64,000 nucleotides of DNA. It comes from Marasmius tenuissimus. Lineage: Eukaryota; Basidiomycota; Agaricomycetes; Agaricales; Marasmiaceae. Shown one piece after another: positions 1-11,712 of this stretch. Where the stretch lies: NCBI GenBank assembly GCA_029532415.1, contig JAQOTA010000016.1, forward strand, positions 124,001-188,000, given 5' to 3'. Numbering within the stretch: position 1 is the first letter of the stretch; each line of letters opens with the position of its first letter. The notes under the pieces are model-generated. The model was given only the letters and a program-made list of their open reading frames with translations. It had not been told where the DNA came from and searched no databases. The translations under genes were made by a program, and so were the position numbers.

Positions 1-1084
1 GAGCTATTCCCTGCGAACATCGATCAACGTAGGTTATGAAACTTCCCGCAGTTGGACCCCCGATTCTGCCTCATCTCGGATGTCATGTAACTGGCGGAAG
101 CCCCATTCTATTCGTGTGTTGGGTTCTTGTGATGCTGTACAATGGTGGTGAGTCCTTATTCCATCCGTGTTTCTGCGCATTCATTGACGGGATCGATCCT
201 AATTCAAAGCTACTATGGCCTTGATGATTGTGTCCGCAGTGTCGCTATGTACGCACTCAATACGTTGCTATTTGCGAACGTACCAAAACAACTTCTGATT
301 CTAGATGGCTCCCGGCGTTCTCCCGACCCTGCATCGACCGGAATTAATGGATTGGTCTACGTTGTGCATCGAGACGGTGAGTGGTTCCCAGACGTCAATG
401 ATTCCCGAGCCGCCCAACTCACATTCATTCGTATAGGCGTTGTATACTATGTGATACTATTCTGTGCGTACCGACCTGAAGGTACCATACTCTCGATTGA
501 CTTTTTGGCGTAGCTCTCGCCCTTGCCAATGTTATCACAATTGTTATTCTACCGGTGAGCACTTCCATCCATACGAATGCTCAACAAACCCTGATCCGGG
601 ATCTCCTTTTCGTAGTCCGAGCTCCTCAGCATACTCTCCTCGTCCGTGTTCCCCGAGCTTTTTCTACCAACCCAAAACACTGACCCCTCGGTTCATAGAT
701 TCGAACGAGTTATGCACTCTATGTTAACCTCTCGGGTGATACATAACATCAAGGGCTATTCGGTATCTCATCTGCGGTCGAGATCTGGCAGGTCGCGACA
801 CGAGAGCCAGTACGAGCTCTCACAGGTCTCACTGCCAACGATTATATCTTAAGCCTTTTATCACATCGATCTGGTCGGTTTTAAGGACATTCATTGAGCG
901 AAGGGATACGAAGTCCCTCGATGTGCAAATTATCTGGCGTTTGGTCCGCGGAAATCATTCTGTGAGAGCTCAACTTAGCTCTCTGCGATATATCAGAGCA
1001 ATTCCCGATAGTCACACGGGATAGATCATGAAAGTCCTGTTCGTGCCCACAATGTAAATACACCCCTGAATGCTCCGTCTCGTA
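1..1084. other. No recognisable gene
   Basis: Short open frames exist on both strands (the longest is about 123 codons on the plus strand at 142-513), but none shows a domain, a splice-consistent extension or a match to another copy in the window. I see no RNA gene or clear repeat here. The right-hand edge contains the 3' flank of the USE1 gene, whose stop lies at 1085. It may hold decayed gene fragments like those further right. Confidence 0.4.
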
Positions 1085-2119
1085 TCAAGTGAGCCGTATG
1101 AGGAAAACCATACTGGCGAACGATACCAGCACCGTAATCACGATAGATAACGTCACCCACGTCGTCGTCCAGCTCTTGCCTTGGTGCTGTTGGAGCTGTG
1201 TCTTGTTCGCAGACATCGCATCAAAATTGCTCTCCAATTTCTCCTTCGTCTCCTCAACCACCGCAGCATCTTTCGCGAGTGACTCAGAGAAATGAATCAT
1301 ATTCCTCTTCAGCTGAGCGCTCATCTGAGCAAGCTGGTCGGTCATTTCCTGTTGGAGCGCATTGGAGTTCTGCATGAGGATTGCCGTGGATTTAGACGCT
1401 CCGGGAGTTGAAGATGAGGGGATAAGCGAGGGGATATCAGCGGCCAAGTTTGGCCCTGATTCTGAAGTAGATGCTATGGGTAGCAAAGGATCTGAAGGGA
1501 GGGAAAGAAGGTCGTCATCGGTAGGAGAGGGTACATTGTCCGAATCTTCGGGTGGCTTCAAATCTTCTGCCGGTGAAGAGTCGGACAAAGGCTCGAGTAG
1601 CACTGCCGGAATGGGAAGAGTGGGGAGTATTGGTTGAGGTCGTTTTGGTCGCGGTACGGTTTTCTGAGAGTTTCATTAAACTACGTGTTATTGTGCGAGT
1701 GACGTGTTACTGACCTTCTTGACCGACTGAAGAAATCCATCCATCCTCTCGAGGGACGTTCGAATTTGTTGGGTTTTCTCCCTATAGTGAACACATTCTG
1801 TCAAATCTGCCAGGTTCGGGGAGGAGAGGGGTATGAATGAAACGTACGATGAGCCGTTTGACGATTCGACATTCCGGAGGAGTTTCTTCGCATATTTGAC
1901 TTTCTGGGGACAAAGTTATATGTATCAGTCCACCAAAGACCTTAGACATATATGGTATCGTACCTGGAGCGTTTCTTCAGACTTTATCCATGGAGAGTCC
2001 CGTATCGAATTGTGCTCGTCTGGCGCGTCCCAATTAGTGTCAGCCACCGACTTCTCCAGCCTGCGCAATAACCTTGAAAGGTTGATTTCATCGTGACGCA
2101 GTTGCTCAGTGCTGACCAT
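1085..2119 (-). CDS. USE1: USE1-like SNARE (ER/Golgi-ER retrograde traffic)
   Basis: Model: complement of 1964-2119, 1715-1903 and 1085-1663, three exons with phase-0 GT-AG introns, 307 aa, ATG at 2119. Use1 is a tail-anchored SNARE of the endoplasmic reticulum that works with Sec20 and Sec22 in fusion of Golgi-derived COPI vesicles. The N-terminus (EINLSRLLRRLEK) matches the Use1 start. A low-complexity Ser/Pro/Asp-rich linker follows, then a SNARE-type coiled coil (QMSAQLKRNMIHFSESL... EETKEKLESNF), a short QHQGKSW hinge and one C-terminal membrane segment ending SMVFLIRLT, like the animal Use1 tail. The reading frame is open across all exons, so this copy looks functional. A truncated second copy of exon 1 and part of exon 2 lies at 31319-31562. 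Exon joins are inferred by eye. Confidence 0.82.
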
Positions 2120-2660
2120 GCTTGCGGGGTGAGTAGAGAAGGGAGGAGGAATAAGTTACAGAAATTATGGGTGTGGGGTGCTGGTAGGGTCGTGGTGGTC
2201 CTCTACAAGTGATGATGACAGTCAAGCAAAGCCCGCGGCCACGTGCTACGTACTTCTCACACCTCGCCAAGTTGGCACATGTAGTATTGGCCCGCCAGCA
2301 AATTATAGGTACTTAGCGTCTGTTACGACAAGGCATCTATATGTCCCCAAACTAATCGATTAGGCGAGTTCTTCTCAGACGTGTTGCCAAGTTGCAGTAC
2401 GATGCCATTCAGAGCGGGTCCAGTGACTCGTGTAGTGCCCGAAGCTCGGGATATGTGGTCGACACTATGGTAGTTTCCACAAGACAGAAGGGTAACATTC
2501 GATATACAGGCGACTCAAGACCAAGCAGGAATATAGGGGAAACGCGTTCCCTGCCTGAGGAAGATATACAATAACCAACACAACATCGTCAAAGGGAGTA
2601 CCGATTCCTTGAGCGTACACAGGTATGAAAGCGCCGGAGTGTTGAACGTTACAGCTCCAA
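2120..2660. other. Intergenic spacer between USE1 and ARP9
   Basis: This 541-base spacer lies upstream of USE1 and downstream of ARP9, so it should hold the USE1 promoter and the ARP9 terminator. It is conserved in the duplicated copy at about 31563-32242, which also carries an inserted MITE. No coding exon was recognised. Confidence 0.5.
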
Positions 2661-4372
2661 TCACAAAAGCGAGGGTGACGTTTCCACAATAGACTGAGGC
2701 CCCTTCTGGCTGTAGTCGCTCTTAGAGACGAAGTTCTTCCCCGAATTATCGCCGAAAATGAGCTGTAGAAAGAGACGTATCAGACTAGTCTTCCAAGACA
2801 AACGGGGGAATGTGAACCTTTGCGATGATACTTGAGCCCAAAAACGCTGCATAACCTTCTCCTGTGTCCCGATACTCAGGATAATACTCTGGTAAATTCA
2901 ATAATCGGACGATTCGTGGTTGGATGTCGGTCTGCAGATCACTATTGTGCATGAAGAGGGCCAGGCGTGATTGTAATGCGATTCCTATGCCTACGAGAGA
3001 AATTGGTGGTCTGTGGGAGAAGTGAATGAGGTTTGGACGGACCTTTGATTTTCTTGGTGACGATACCAGTTACAAACACGCCAGGCCATAGATATTGTCG
3101 CAGGTCGATGTCAACATGCTTCACCGCGAGATTGATTGCTTCCTGTAGCGAGACTACTTGGTCCCTCTGTGGTGAGGCATACCCAGGAAGTGCCGATAAT
3201 ACGCTTGGCTGGAACATAGGCTCGAAGAATCGGTGTCGTTCTTTGCCCAATGTTAGAGGCTTCTCCCGAAACTGGACGGTGACCAAGTCGAGGGCCTCGA
3301 TCTCCTTAGCCCGAGCTTGCTCGGCTGCGGAAGCTTTGGCTGTCGCCTTCTTCTTCATTCCACTCTCAATCACAGCTTTCTCCTTTCCGGCAACGACGAT
3401 AGCGGCTATGTCCGTGATGCCTTCGTCTTCCAATACTGCCATCTCTCCGTCAGAAGGAACCTTGATATGCCCATCCTCCCATACTTGCTTTACCAGCTCT
3501 ACAAGCGTTTCTCGCAGTGCCTCCGGTCCCAGAGGGGCCTCAGGCGGAGACAGGGCTGAAATGATAGATTGGTTGGATTGTAGGAGGTGGGCGAGGTAGT
3601 TTAGGCAATCTTGGGTACCTAAGGGAACCGTCGTGCATGCGTTTCGAATGATGAAACCCTCGTAAACAGAGGTGATATCGGTCTTTTCGACGTCAATGTC
3701 AACGATGATACCACTCAAAGCAGTAGTCGAATACATTTGCGCCATTGGTCGTTCGAGGATCCCGAAGCCAGCAACATTGAAGCGCTCGAAGAATATCCGA
3801 CATATTCTTTCGTGATGATCTCTTGATAAGCCTCCAGCTATTGAGAGGAGGACTGGAGACTCATTCTGCGCGCGGCGGACTGGAAGTTGGTTGAAAAGGA
3901 CATATTTCCTAGAACACATTCAGAATCACAATTGAAGAATACGATGTATACGACACACCATAAAGCCTCTACTTGGGTCCAATCACGAACTCCTCCATCT
4001 GCGAAAGGCCATGAAAGGGCGATTTCCTGACCAGAGGCCAAGGCCTCATCAAGTTGTGTGCCAACAAGGTAGTCGTTCACGGAAACGTTGGGAGAGGAGT
4101 GTTGTGGAAGTGACGATATTCGACCGCTCGAAGGTAGAGATTGAGTCTTTCCATTGGTCTGGCCTCCAAGTTCACCGTTCGCGGCGTTTTTGCGTAGACC
4201 AACCCGAGCTTGTATTTCCTTCCACACAGCATTAGTGACTCGAGCGAACGGACAGAAAGCGAGCTGAGCATACCACAGACGGTGTTTTCAAGAGTTCGTG
4301 AAGACCAAGACCAGCTCGAATAGCCGTTCTGGAGGTTTCGATTATGACCACGGTAGCGTCGCGAAAGGACAT
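2661..4372 (-). CDS. ARP9: ARP9-like actin-related protein (chromatin remodelling)
   Basis: Model: complement of 4274-4372, 3959-4218, 3043-3908, 2818-2990 and 2661-2762, five exons, 499 aa. The protein starts [20 protein letters not shown], an actin-fold first strand pair with a degenerate nucleotide loop. Later blocks fit actin-related proteins: [33 protein letters not shown], and near the end [20 protein letters not shown] and [16 protein letters not shown], the last resembling the actin C-terminus. A charged Ala/Lys-rich insert (about 250-290) is not in actin. Arp9 in yeast is a subunit of SWI/SNF and RSC, so the product is expected in the nucleus. All joins restore one frame; intron 3 has a weak GTCCGT donor. 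It is divergent from the ERG7 fragment at 4534. ARP9 over other nuclear ARPs is a judgement from remembered family features. Confidence 0.72.
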
Positions 4373-4533
4373 GGTGCGCGCTGCCAACTTGCCGTGGCCG
4401 GCGGCAAATTGGGGCGTTTCATAGGGTTGGCACTGATAGGCGCCCACCACGAGAATCTCTTGCAATTGCATTCATGTGCAGATGAGGCCGAGGTGAGCCC
4501 TAATACTCGAAAAAAATCATACGATGTGGTACG
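4373..4533. promoter_or_regulatory. Divergent promoter region between ARP9 and ERG7 5' fragment
   Basis: The start codons of ARP9 (4372, minus) and the lanosterol synthase fragment (4534, plus) are only 161 bases apart, so one short region would have driven both. The segmental duplication ends within it at about 4493. No TATA box stands out. Confidence 0.4.
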
Positions 4534-5125
4534 ATGGTTTCTTCTCTTCAACTTCCACCTAACCCAGTCGAGCCTGTCACAGAATATTCGCGATGGCGCC
4601 TACGTTCTAGCAACGACGTACGGTAGACATACATGGCATTACCTCAAGACTGATGAAGAATGCGCGAAATGGCCTCAAACTGCACTTGACAGATATTGGC
4701 TCGGTTCGCCAACGGTACGCTCGGGATTGTCCTGGATTCGTCATGCTATACTCTCTCTGACTATCGGAACAGGGTCTACCAAAGTCACCACCGGTAGACA
4801 ACGCGTACGCCGCTGCCCATAAAGGCTTCGAATTCTATAAGCACCTCCAGGACGATGATGGCCACTGGCCTGGAGAGTACGTCGGGATCATGTTCATGCT
4901 TCCGGCTATTGTGATCGGATCCTGAGTCCGTGGGATGGACCTCAAGGAAGAAGAGCGGCTTGAAATGGCACGATATCTCGTGAACTTGGTCAACACCGAA
5001 GACGGCGGTTGGGGACTGTAAGCTCGACTTGCCTTCACGAGGGAGGGGAGAGGGACCGACAACTCGCCAGCCATGTTGAAGGAGAGTCAACCGTCTTTGG
5101 CACGGGCTTGGACTATGTGTCATTG
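4534..5125 (+). pseudogene. ERG7: Lanosterol synthase (ERG7), 5' fragment, decayed
   Basis: Oxidosqualene cyclase forms lanosterol in ergosterol synthesis. The start at 4534 ([15 protein letters not shown], then EYSRWRLR) and the following [73 protein letters not shown] and STVFGTGLDYV match the first ~130 residues of the family, including a QW-type repeat. The gene is dead: the frame slips by one base near 4607 between RSSND and GRHTW, an in-frame TGA at 4923 replaces the codon expected between VIGS and the next block, and homology stops at about 5125. There the sequence changes to condensin subunit 2. The rest of an ERG7 gene is at 34090-35941 with a gap between the halves. Confidence 0.8.
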
Positions 5126-5217
5126 CACAGTGGGTGAAGAACCGAGAACGTACGGATATTGTCAAGACTTACGCCGGCTGAATGACCGACTGACCACTTC
5201 TCTTTCGTTTTCGTAGA

Positions 5218-6227
5218 AAACCAGTCAGCAAAACACCTGGGACGTGATGTTAATCGACTATTTCCACGACATGACACTACTGCGGAATGAGGGTGACAAC
5301 TATCAACTTTCAACGCGCCTCCTGCACGTTGGACGGGTGCATCGAAATCTGGACCAGTCGATTAGACAGTGTGGGTACGGAGACCGTGAAGCTGGCTAGC
5401 AATCTTGCCTCTGGTAGAACTGGTGACGGCGAAGACGAGGACGACGATGCTTCAGATGATCCAGACGGCGATCGCACGGAGAAGAGGAGGAAGAAGAATC
5501 AACGAACCGTGAAGACGCTTGTCACCGATCCTGCCCATCGCAAGGTCAAGAAATTAGACCTCGAGTTTAGCGTCAATCCCCTCTTTCGCAAAACATGTGC
5601 TGAGTTTGACGAAGGAGGTGCGCAGGGATTGCTCATGAACTAGAAGAGGAAGTCGAGGACGAGAGAGAAGATCTCATCGACCTGACCCAACTGAGAAGTG
5701 AGTCTGACTTGTTGTTTCATCACTACAGCACTGACCTTTCTTCGATACAGACGAGTTCATCTCCGACCTGCAAGCGTTGAAGTCCAAGGCCATATGTCAC
5801 TCACACAGCTGGGCGTGAATATTATTTTTGCACGGAAATATGCCAGAAAAATATGACGCCTCACAGTTCAACACATATTCAGGCTGAAAATATTCGAAAT
5901 TGAATTGAATTCCGCATATTTGGCAGCAAAAATACTCACCGGAAAGTAAGGCGTCATATTTCTGCTTCATATCCCGCAACAAAATAAGTTTTCGTCCCAG
6001 CTGTGTCATTGTACGACTTCTCATTCACCGCCATCAACGCGGGTGCCGATGACTTGACGTTCTACCAGGACAACACGTACGCAGGCCCAGACGACGATTT
6101 CAGCCCCGACTTCGACATGAACGGTGGTCCTGAAACTGAAGAAGATTTCTTCACCGGGAACGACGCCGTCAACGATGACTTTGGAGGGAACACGATGGGA
6201 GGGAACGATTTTGACGGGGCAACTTAG
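5218..6227 (+). pseudogene. Condensin complex subunit 2 (CND2/Barren), middle fragment with MITE insertion
   Basis: Condensin subunit 2 is the kleisin that links the SMC2/SMC4 heads. An exon beginning near 5218 gives QNTWDVMLIDYFHDMTLLRN, then after a slip of frame around 5302-5306 INFQRASCTLDGCIEIWTSR and, near 5570-5640, LEFSVNPLFRKTCAEFDEGG, all typical Barren blocks. After an intron at about 5700-5750 the coding sequence runs NEFISDLQALKSKAICHS, is broken by a 202-base MITE, and resumes LYDFSFTAINAGADD and an acidic Gly/Asn-rich stretch to a stop at 6225. N-terminus and C-terminus are missing. The C-terminal part is at 12141-13403, beyond the first metalloprotease gene. The frameshift, insertion and truncation make this copy non-functional. 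Confidence 0.8.
5804..6005. mobile_element. 202-base hairpin MITE inside a CND2 exon
   Basis: The element begins CACAGCTGGG and ends CCCAGCTGTG. The imperfect terminal inverted repeat extends about 27 bases inward, and a second inverted pair (AATATGACGCCT / AGGCGTCATATT) lies further in, so most of the element can fold into a hairpin. It is flanked by TCA on both sides (5801-5803 and 6006-6008), a 3-base target duplication. Removing element plus one TCA rejoins the condensin frame exactly. A CAC start with a 3-base duplication recalls CACTA elements, but family assignment is uncertain. Confidence 0.8.
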
Positions 6228-6311
6228 GAAATGGTTTGCGGTAGCAGTTATTCGCCCCGGGCCGTTATTAATAGTAGGAGTAGAATCTCTCATTCTCGAC
6301 CGTACACGTAT

Positions 6312-8364
6312 TTAGTGGCATATCCCGGTATACCTTGTAACTTTCCCCGTCTCTTTAACGAACTCGTAAACAAACCCTCCAGTGTAGACAAAGGACGAGT
6401 TTTTCTTGATTCCCAGAGGCTTCCAGCCTGAGAAAGATTGTTCAGTTCATTAACCAATCAAGGCGAGGGAGGCTGGACATACCATGCTCCGTGTTATCAT
6501 CGTTGAACCACACATCCGAAGTGCCGTCGTCATGAGTTTCGATCCTGAATAGTCGATCCTCAGAAGCTTCGATGGAAAAGGCCTTTGAATCTTGTTGCTT
6601 GAAGACCTTGAACCAGACTACAGTAACAGCTCAGCATAAGAAGATGTTCATGGCCGTCAGAAAAAGTCGAACTCACATCTACCGACTCCCGTGTAAATCC
6701 AGATCTCTCCGTTCTTGCGATGTTGGTAAACATGGTACCAATTCGTAACGATCTTGACGGTGTCCGTAAACTGATCGATACGGTCCCAATTGCCTGGTCG
6801 CGAGGTAGCAATTGGAGATACATGCGTCAGTCAGCCGCTAGCTATGTACGTGCAAGGTCGCGACCACTCACCCGGAAGCTCGGATTCTTTTTTCGGGACT
6901 GGGATCATGTAGATTTCACCTTTCGCGTTTTGTCGGAAGAGGTGATCTTTAGTAGAAGAGATCCAGGACTCGGCATCGGCATCGCTCCCCGCATAGAGTT
7001 GTTTCCAAGGTTCTAACGCAGTGAATCGCCTCAGCTCTTCGCTGAAGAATGGTGTCGAAGATGAGAGGATACGCACGCGACAGCGAATTATCATACATAG
7101 TCACCATGCCAGCCTTGTCACGAAAATAGACCACACCGTCGCGGGCATCGGCCTGGATGTATTCCGAGTCCGCTTTCTCGTTGATCACGGTCCATCCTAC
7201 CAAATGAGCGTGGCTCGGGAGTCAGCAGGATGCGAAACGTCAGGTGGTGCGGTCGTACCTTCAATCTCAGAATCCCATCGAGAGACCTTGTAGCCTTCCG
7301 CCCTGTACAGCAAACCAGACCCGAGCAGTCTGGTACTGGAGGGATCGTCCACTTTCCCCAGACTATGTGTCTTCACTATTTTTGTAAGGTTAGGTTGAAG
7401 TCTTGAAATACAAGGAATTGCACGTACATTGTCCATCGGCCTGTGCCTGAGAGATTACTTTGATCTCGCCAGTCGACAAGCGTAGATACAGCTGTCTTCC
7501 CACCGCTGTTATCCCGAGCGTCTCTTTGTCCTCTGATATAACTTGTTCTTCGTACTCAGGGATGGGGTAGACCGCCGCAGCGTGGTCCTTGTCGTAGTTG
7601 CTAAAGTCTTCACCACCTGTGATGGGAGGTTCTTTCATATCATCCAACAACAGGCTATCATCAATCTGATAGCACATGATAGAATGCACATCAGCGACCA
7701 CAGTCGCAATGTAATCTAATCGAGAGGGGGCCTTGTCGTTGTCGTTTTTGCTGTCCCACAGCGGTTTAAGAATGTTGTCATCGATCGTCCTTCCATTATA
7801 CTGTCCCGAGTACGCCTCGATGACCTTCTTCTTATCCATCCGTTTGACAAGTTCAGGACGAAGATGTTCGTGCATGAAACCTAGCGTATGCCCTGTCTCG
7901 TGTCGAACTGTACGAGTGTAATGTGGTTCAGGCGTTTTCATGGTAAAGTCAGTGAGCATCATCGTTGGTTCTCGTCTGTCTGTGATGTGTGTTTTAACCT
8001 GCGTTCCAACTTCCGACCAGTTCCCTTTATCCTCTTTGCCTAGAACCATGCCCGAGAAGCTCACCCGAACTTCAGCAGCATTGTGGTCGTCGATGAGAGT
8101 GAATCGAACGTTGGAGAACTTGCCCCAGGCATTCATGTGGCTGACCACTCGCTCCTGGAGCTCGGCCGGAGGAGTGGGTTGGTCGATGAACGCCACACGA
8201 AGGCGAACTCCGTTTCCTCGCCATTGCACGGGTTTATAGAGAGCGAGAGCTTTGTGGATAGGTTGGCCGTTGTCCGATTGGGGCGGCGCTGGATAGTTGC
8301 CGGCTTTTTCGTTGTCAGGCGAGAAGAATTTCTCCTTGCACTGCCAGGCGGCTCCGTCTTGCAT
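6312..8364 (-). CDS. Metzincin metalloprotease (M12A-like) with C-terminal W-repeat domain, paralogue 1
   Basis: Seven exons, ATG at 8364, exon 1 8364-7428, stop at 6312-6314, about 558 aa. The catalytic domain has the zinc motif HETGHTLGFMHEH (His155, Glu156, His159, His165) and a downstream SIMCY Met-turn (Met230), which define astacin-like metzincins. No signal peptide or propeptide is obvious, so it may be cytoplasmic or released by another route. After about residue 285 come six ~40-residue repeats, each starting near a Trp and containing a hydrophobic-x-G-E/x-I/V-Y pattern, suggestive of a beta-propeller of the tectonin or lectin kind. Exons 3, 5 and 7 begin directly with such a Trp and exons 4 and 6 one residue later, all after phase-1 introns. 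Paralogues lie at 14079-16114 and 36895-38941. Substrate is unknown; the protease call is firm, the propeller call is inference. Confidence 0.8.
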
Positions 8365-10123
8365 TGTTGGTGGGTTAGAAGGTTAGATACCCAACGAGCG
8401 AAGCGATTCTTAAATCATAATGTGAACGAGGCCAGATCGAGATCGTGAGAGCCTGGCACGTTGAATGGGCAGTTTCCGTGCAGAACGTCAAATGTATCTT
8501 CGATATTGGGGCTCCCTTGGCATTTTCGGGGGGAGCAATGAGCGGGTATTGAGATATCTATAATGAACACGCAAGGGCAGACAGGGGCAAACTATAGCAC
8601 TCAACGCTCGACGCTCAATTCGGAAAGCGTTCGCTTTGACGGGCGTCGATAAAACCTGTACAAGAACCTGTATGATCATTTCGATTCGGCTGCACATGAG
8701 TTCCTTGTCAAAGTACCTTACTACGGAGTCCCTATGTAATTTGAGCGCGGTGGGGGCGTGCCGACCCGAACTCATCTCGATTGAAGGTAATGGTCAAAAG
8801 ACAGACGAGAGGTCTGTGGTGGTCGCGAATGATATCGATCCCGCCGGCAGGCACTTGACGTGAGCGTAGTCAGCCAATTTTATTTTGTCTTGTTTCCCAC
8901 ACGTCCCAAGTCAGCCATTTTTTTCCTGTTTCCTGTTTCCTGTTTCCACCCATCCCAAGTAAGCCGCCGCTCTCAGTCACTCAACTGGCTTGCAAGAGCT
9001 GCCCTCCGATGCGACTATCGAGTTATGACCTGTTCTGACATTCCCTGATCTTCCCTGAGCCACACTCCGCACTCAATCTTGAAATCAATCGAGGGACCAA
9101 TCTGTCAAGTCCACAAGAACTTCGGAGAAGTGGTACCTCCGTGCACAACTGCGCCTCTTTTCCCAAAACTCCCGCTCATGTCGCTCCTTTTGAATTCCTC
9201 CCCACCACCATCACCTCACTTATTCCACCTTCCTCACATCGACAGCCTCGCCACTTGTGGCTTGACTCTATCCAATCTAGTAAGTGACAGGCAACATTAT
9301 AATCATGAAGTCGTGGGTGACTCTCACTGGCTCGTAGTGATTCCCGCTACTGGTGTAAAGAATGGAGAAGGTACCTCAAAGGCCCCGCTCACCTGCCATA
9401 GTTACACCCAGCAGCTTTGCTCTGCTCATCGCTCACAATGTGCTCACTCACCGTTTATCTTCCCGGATATCCGTAGCAGCCCACCAGAGCTTCATGTCCT
9501 CTGCCTATCTGTAAATCACGTCTACTCGGTGTAAGCAACATTTCGTTGTGCTTGACATACTAAGACTTGCGACGAGTATACATGGTGTACATATTTTTTG
9601 CTTACGACCGAAATTTATTGCCCTTGCCTTGCAGTCGACCGGATTCTCGCTCCTACCATTGATACCAACCCTTCAAACCTGACGAGCGCGGAACAAGCAG
9701 CCAGGTAGCACGAAAATAATCGGTCCCAATCAATGAGAACTGCGCGGAAATAGACAAGTGCAACGAGGAGGCGGGAAATTGCACACTCAGGTAGACGGCC
9801 GGCAGGTCGTACTGTGTTATTACTCAACGATGCCTATGCACGACTTGTATTCTCACTAGTTGGAACTTGCGTCGACTCCTTCCCCCCCAGCCACAATTCG
9901 TTGGATTTCTGTTTCTGAACTGGGTCTGTCACGTCGGAACTCGAGTCCGGCTTTAAAGTGCGGTACGGATTCGGAGGATAGGGAAGAGCGGGTGGCTCTG
10001 AGGCGTAGCTTGCTGTTAACGATCCACGATGACAGCAGCGTTCAAGTCTAACTCCGAAACGAAAGGAATGTCAATGTGAGTGCGGGATATTCGAGATTCA
10101 AACCTCTCCAAGCTCTACCTCTT
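8365..10123. repeat. Duplicated flank of metalloprotease unit 1 and dispersed intergenic repeat
   Basis: The first ~250 bases upstream of the metalloprotease start (to about 8660) recur upstream of paralogues 2 and 3 and should contain their promoters. From about 9060 to 9540 lies a repeat with a core around CAATCGAGGGACCAATCTG that occurs five times in the window (near 9060, 16730, 17650, 39570 and 40493). Its CAATCTA-GTAAGTG sequence near 9275 resembles a splice donor, so it may have come from a transcribed gene. The stretch 9540-10100 recurs in pieces at 18180-18359, 24736-24865 and 30700-31015. No coding gene was recognised. Confidence 0.6.
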
Positions 10124-10170
10124 TTATCTTCTCTCCGCATCCGACTTTGTGTCCACATCTACACCTTCCT
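10124..10170 (-). pseudogene. Tail fragment of EamA/DMT transporter
   Basis: On the minus strand this reads ...DVDTKSDAERR and a TAA at 10124-10126, nearly the same as the last residues of the intact transporter at 43286 and of the fragment at 11713. Only the last ~12 codons are present, so it is a debris fragment. Confidence 0.55.
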
Positions 10171-11712
10171 CCCCCCGTCTTGGTATGAAGGAGTTGTGAG
10201 CGTGGGAGCGAAGGTTGACACGTGAACAAGAACTTTATACTTACAGCCTTTCAAACCTCGCATGTAAGAATCATTTTGTCGTCGTTGGATATGAGTAAGA
10301 AGTAGGCTGCAGCACTTTATTTCTTCCTTTGGCACGTTGGAGGGTGGTTGTTCGCCAATCGGAAAACTTCCGACAGTGACACTGAAAGAGTCCAAGGTTG
10401 TTTTTTTCCAGATCACTTCACGTCAGTGATACCCCGTTCGATACCACACATCCCTATTGGAGCCGTCCGAAGCAAAGGGAATTCGATCATGCGAGTAGTT
10501 GTGAGATGATGAGATGGAATGGAGCCAAAAAAAGTTCGAACCTGACCTGCTTTGATACAGATCCTTTGATATGGGACGGGGATCGGGATCGGCCGAACGA
10601 GTGCCAGTGATTCTGAGACCATCGTACTTACTTAGGGTGAGTGAAGATCCTCAGGCATTGTGGGGGGAAGGGTGGCCAGAAGGCCAGTTTCATGAACGAA
10701 ACATGGTTTTCTGGTTGGAAAGCGTGTAAAGAAGGTTGAAGAGGTAGGTTGTGTGTGAAGTCTGAACCTTATATACTTTGACTTGCAATCCTCTGCAGAC
10801 GAGTTAGAGGATGCCAATCCTTCACGCGCCACATTCGAGAGATAGAAGGTTACATACCTTGTCATTGGTTAAGACTTTGAGAGGCCGTAGTAGGGCCATT
10901 TCATGGCGAGAGAGTACGGACAAAGTAATGGACTTGTAAGTGATTACTATTCTGACGATAGCGAAGTACGACAGCACCGCCCGGGAGGGGGATTCGATGG
11001 ATATGATGGTGGCAGAGGTCGCGGCCGAGTTGTGTCGTGAGGTATGATTGAGTGAGCAGTTGCAGAGAGAAAACACAGATGGTCACGGAGGGCCATCGCC
11101 TTCCTCTATAATTTTTGCCACGCAGCCATTGGGTCGTTCTCGTAGTATAGACCAGAGCTCGAAACTCGTATGAGATTGTAGACTCTGAACTTCCAAACCC
11201 GGCGCAAATCTGAGATCTGAGAGAATACTGTTGTGGGTGGCCCATTTGATTGCTGCCTCCCTCGTCAGTGCCATGGCGGAGGATGAGGATATTCGAGTGA
11301 GCTGCTGAGGCGTGGTTGATGCCTCGCTGAAAGACTACCGATTATCTAGCATGATTGAGCAGATTTTTGGTTGATTTGTCTATAGCCCAAGTTCCTCTTC
11401 CTTGCTCGAGATTGAGCGTGCAGTGGGTCCCAGGGGTCAAAGATGCCAGGGCCTAAATGGCGGACCAGACCATGCGGAGTCGTCGAACTTGAATATTTGG
11501 AAAAGGGGGGTCAATAGTTTCGGGTAGGAGACACAAGATAGAACTGTAGCATCGTTTATTGGGGGAAAGCGTAAGTAGAGCGAGTTGGAGGGGGTGGTCT
11601 AAGAACTACTCGATTATATAATAGTACTTAAGTACGCGCAGGGACCGACGACGGACGTCTAGCGCTCACAATTGAGCGGGAGTGTAATGCATTCTCCCGA
11701 GCTCTAACTCTT
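10171..11712. other. Unassigned stretch with small minus-strand frames
   Basis: Several short minus-strand open frames lie here, for example one starting MALTREAAIKWATHNSIL at 11274 (63 codons) and others at 10632-11245. They could be exons of a decayed gene, but I recognise no family and no convincing splice chain. No repeat or RNA gene was identified. Confidence 0.35.

Larger units (their letters stand above)
1819..4493. repeat. Segmental duplication, copy 1 (USE1 5' part, intergenic, ARP9, promoter)
   Basis: Sequence from about 1819 to 4493 recurs in the same orientation at about 31319-34072 with scattered substitutions, small indels and a 112-base insertion in the second copy. The left break falls inside USE1 exon 2. 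The right break falls in the spacer between ARP9 and the lanosterol synthase start. Copy 1 carries intact USE1 and ARP9; copy 2 does not. Confidence 0.85.

Noticed and set aside
3033..3599. 188-codon plus-strand open frame, repeated at 32615-33181
   Set aside because: It is the antisense shadow of ARP9 exon 3 and is repeated only because the ARP9 block is duplicated.
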